NCBI RefSeq assembly: GCF_947179515.1
Contig: NC_067485.1
Coordinates: 13,830,096 to 13,894,095 of the forward strand
DNA: 64,000 nucleotides
DNA from: Apodemus sylvaticus
Taxonomy: Eukaryota; Chordata; Mammalia; Rodentia; Muridae
Direction: 5' to 3'
Positions 62,830 to 64,000 of the stretch are shown in pieces. Within the stretch, counting starts at the first letter, position 1, and each line of letters starts with the position of its first letter. Under the pieces are notes generated by a model. That model was not told where the DNA came from. It made no database searches and saw only the letters and a list, made by a program, of their open reading frames with translations. The position numbers and the translations under genes are program-made.

Positions 62830-63311
62830 AGTTCTTTATAATAAAGTCTTAATAGATCATTTTAAAAAGACACTTAGATTGTGGGGATTATTCGTCAGAT
62901 AGAGACAGAATTAAAAGGCTAACATCAGAGTAATTCCCAATATTATTAGATAAAAATACATGAGATTTGTTTTTAAAACATGCCAAGGAGAAGAGATAAG
63001 ACTTGTACCTGGCGTGATGCTCAAAACATCAAACACCCGGTGAAGGAAGTTGACCCCTGATCCGGAGCTCTGGACCTGGCACAGCGCACATGGCATTTGC
63101 ACTCCCCAAATAGATCCTTATTGCTATCAGCAAATAATGGCTGCTGAGAAAGGGAGATACGTTCTCTCTGAGGATGAGCCCCTAAACCGTTATCCAATAC
63201 GAAGGGGTCAGACCTAAAAACATACCCATCCAAACAACAGTGGACAGACCCAGCAAGTTTTCATATGTATGCTTGGGTGTATGCAATAATAATTAGAGAA
63301 AAAGAAGCTAT
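62830..63311. other. Unique stretch with a possible antisense exon
   Basis: On the minus strand a CAG|GTACAAGT donor consensus (plus 63004-63011) lies about 215 bases downstream of a TTTTTAG acceptor-like site (plus about 63215). The interval holds about eight CpGs but no single open frame spans it. No repeat family matches. At most a weak non-coding exon candidate. Confidence 0.3.
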
Positions 63312-63457
63312 GGCCGGGCGGTGGTGATACACGCCTGTAATCCCAGCACTTTGGGAGGCAGAGGCAGGCAGATTTCTGAGTTCGAGGCCAGCCTGGTCTA
63401 CAGAGTGAGTTCCAGGACAGCCAGGGCTATAAAGAGAAACCCTGTCTCCAAAAAACC
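63312..63457 (+). mobile_element. B1 SINE (young)
   Basis: GGCCGGGCGGTGGTGATACACGCCTGTAATCCCAGCAC, GGGAGGCAGAGGCAGGCAG, TTCTGAGTTCGAGGCCAGCC, GTGAGTTCCAGGACAGCCAGGG, GAAACCCTGTCTCC. Close to the mouse B1 consensus, with an odd CACTTTGGGAGGC (one T more than usual, Alu-like). AAGAAGCTATG before it (63303-63313) and AAGAAGATATG after the purine tract (63877-63887) could be a target duplication enclosing both. Confidence 0.95.
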
Positions 63458-63883
63458 AAAAAAGAAGAAGAAGAGAAGAAGAAGAAAAGGAGGAGGAGGA
63501 GGAGGAGGAGGAGGAGGAGGAGGAGGAGGAGGAGGAGGAGGAGGAGGAGGAGGAGGAGGAGGAGGAGAAGGAGAAGGAGAAGGAGAAGGAGAAGGAGAAG
63601 GAGAAGGAGAAGGAGAAGGAGAAGGAGAAGGAGAAGGAGAAGGAGAAGGAGAAGGAGAAGGAGAAGGAGAAGGAGAAGGAGAAGGAGAAGGAGAAGGAGA
63701 AGGAGAAGGAGAAGGAGAAGGAGAAGGAGAAGGAGAAGGAGAAGGAGAAGGAGAAGGAGAAGGAGAAGGAGAAGGAGAAGGAGAAGGAGAAGGAGAAGAA
63801 GAAGAAGAAGAAGAAGAAGAAGAAGAAGAAGAAGAAGAAGAAGAAGAAGAAGAAGAAGAAGAAGAAGAAGAAGAAGAAGAAGA
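63458..63883. repeat. 426-bp uninterrupted polypurine tract
   Basis: Not one pyrimidine from 63458 to 63883. Blocks in order: A/GAA leader (63458-63488); (AGG)n of about 26 copies (63489-63567); a GGAGAA hexanucleotide array of about 38 copies (63566-63797); and (GAA)n of about 29 copies (63795-63883). It begins in the A-rich tail of the B1. The 205-codon (+) Gly/Glu and 245-codon (-) Phe/Ser frames are artefacts of this tract. Confidence 0.98.
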
Positions 63884-64000
63884 TATGAATCTGGGGAGGG
63901 AGCATGGAAGAGGTTGGAGAGCTGATTTTATTAAATGATAATAAGGTAAGGGGGTAATGGAGGGGGTCTGAGATGCTGTTGAGGCTGAGTATGATCAACC
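63884..64000. other. Unassigned window edge
   Basis: TATGAATCTGGGGAGGGAGC and the GATAATAAGGTAAGGGGGTAATGGAGGGGG text are purine-rich but not recognised. Confidence 0.35.

Noticed and set aside
63261..63998. 245-codon minus-strand and 205-codon plus-strand open frames (Phe/Ser and Gly/Glu repeats)
   Set aside because: Entirely produced by a stop-free polypurine microsatellite and the neighbouring B1; no promoter, splice sites or non-repeat domain.

Overview
This window is rodent, most likely house mouse (Mus) or a close relative. The evidence is the repeat set: B1, B2, B3 and B4 SINEs; an L1 3' UTR of the Mus F-type kind at about 30.85-31.89 kb; rodent Lx-type L1 with its own ORF1 and 3' UTR at 35.6-39.7 kb; and dense long microsatellites. 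The abundant ID elements of rat are absent, with only one weak ID-like match. Family names are recalled from memory and were not checked by a database search.

I found no protein-coding gene, tRNA, rRNA, CRISPR array or complete mobile element. The longest open frames are low-complexity repeat (63.3-64.0 kb), sequence antisense to L1, or unconserved-looking chance frames. The window reads as intergenic or deep intronic DNA.

Layout. 0-5.4 kb: mostly unique sequence, with degraded L1 and MIR pieces, an AT-rich array, a CpG-enriched patch (2.88-3.46 kb) and an 11-bp minisatellite (4.07-4.21 kb). 5.5-9.2 kb: rodent medium-reiterated repeats, a possible LTR-retroelement interior, then B3 and B2 in tandem. 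9.2-23.6 kb: mainly unique, with an antisense L1 at 13.1-13.8 kb, several SINEs, a conserved-looking TAAT-rich block at 18.2-18.8 kb and many microsatellites. 23.6-31.9 kb: L1-rich, with at least five fragments of different age in the + direction. 32-35.5 kb: a B4 SINE, a hAT-like repeat with an 8-bp target duplication, and unique sequence. 35.6-39.7 kb: one Lx-type L1, mutated and internally deleted. 39.7-54 kb: unique sequence with a solo LTR, several SINEs and a B3 expanded by a 174-bp alternating TA/TG tract. 54-63 kb: mostly unique, with several TAAT-rich conserved-looking blocks. 63.3-63.9 kb: a B1 whose tail has grown into a 426-bp uninterrupted polypurine tract.

No genes work together here. 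What is worth a second look is structural (non-B-DNA tracts, SINE tails and interiors as microsatellite seeds, rearranged L1s) plus a few possible regulatory blocks. I do not see a new biological system in this window.
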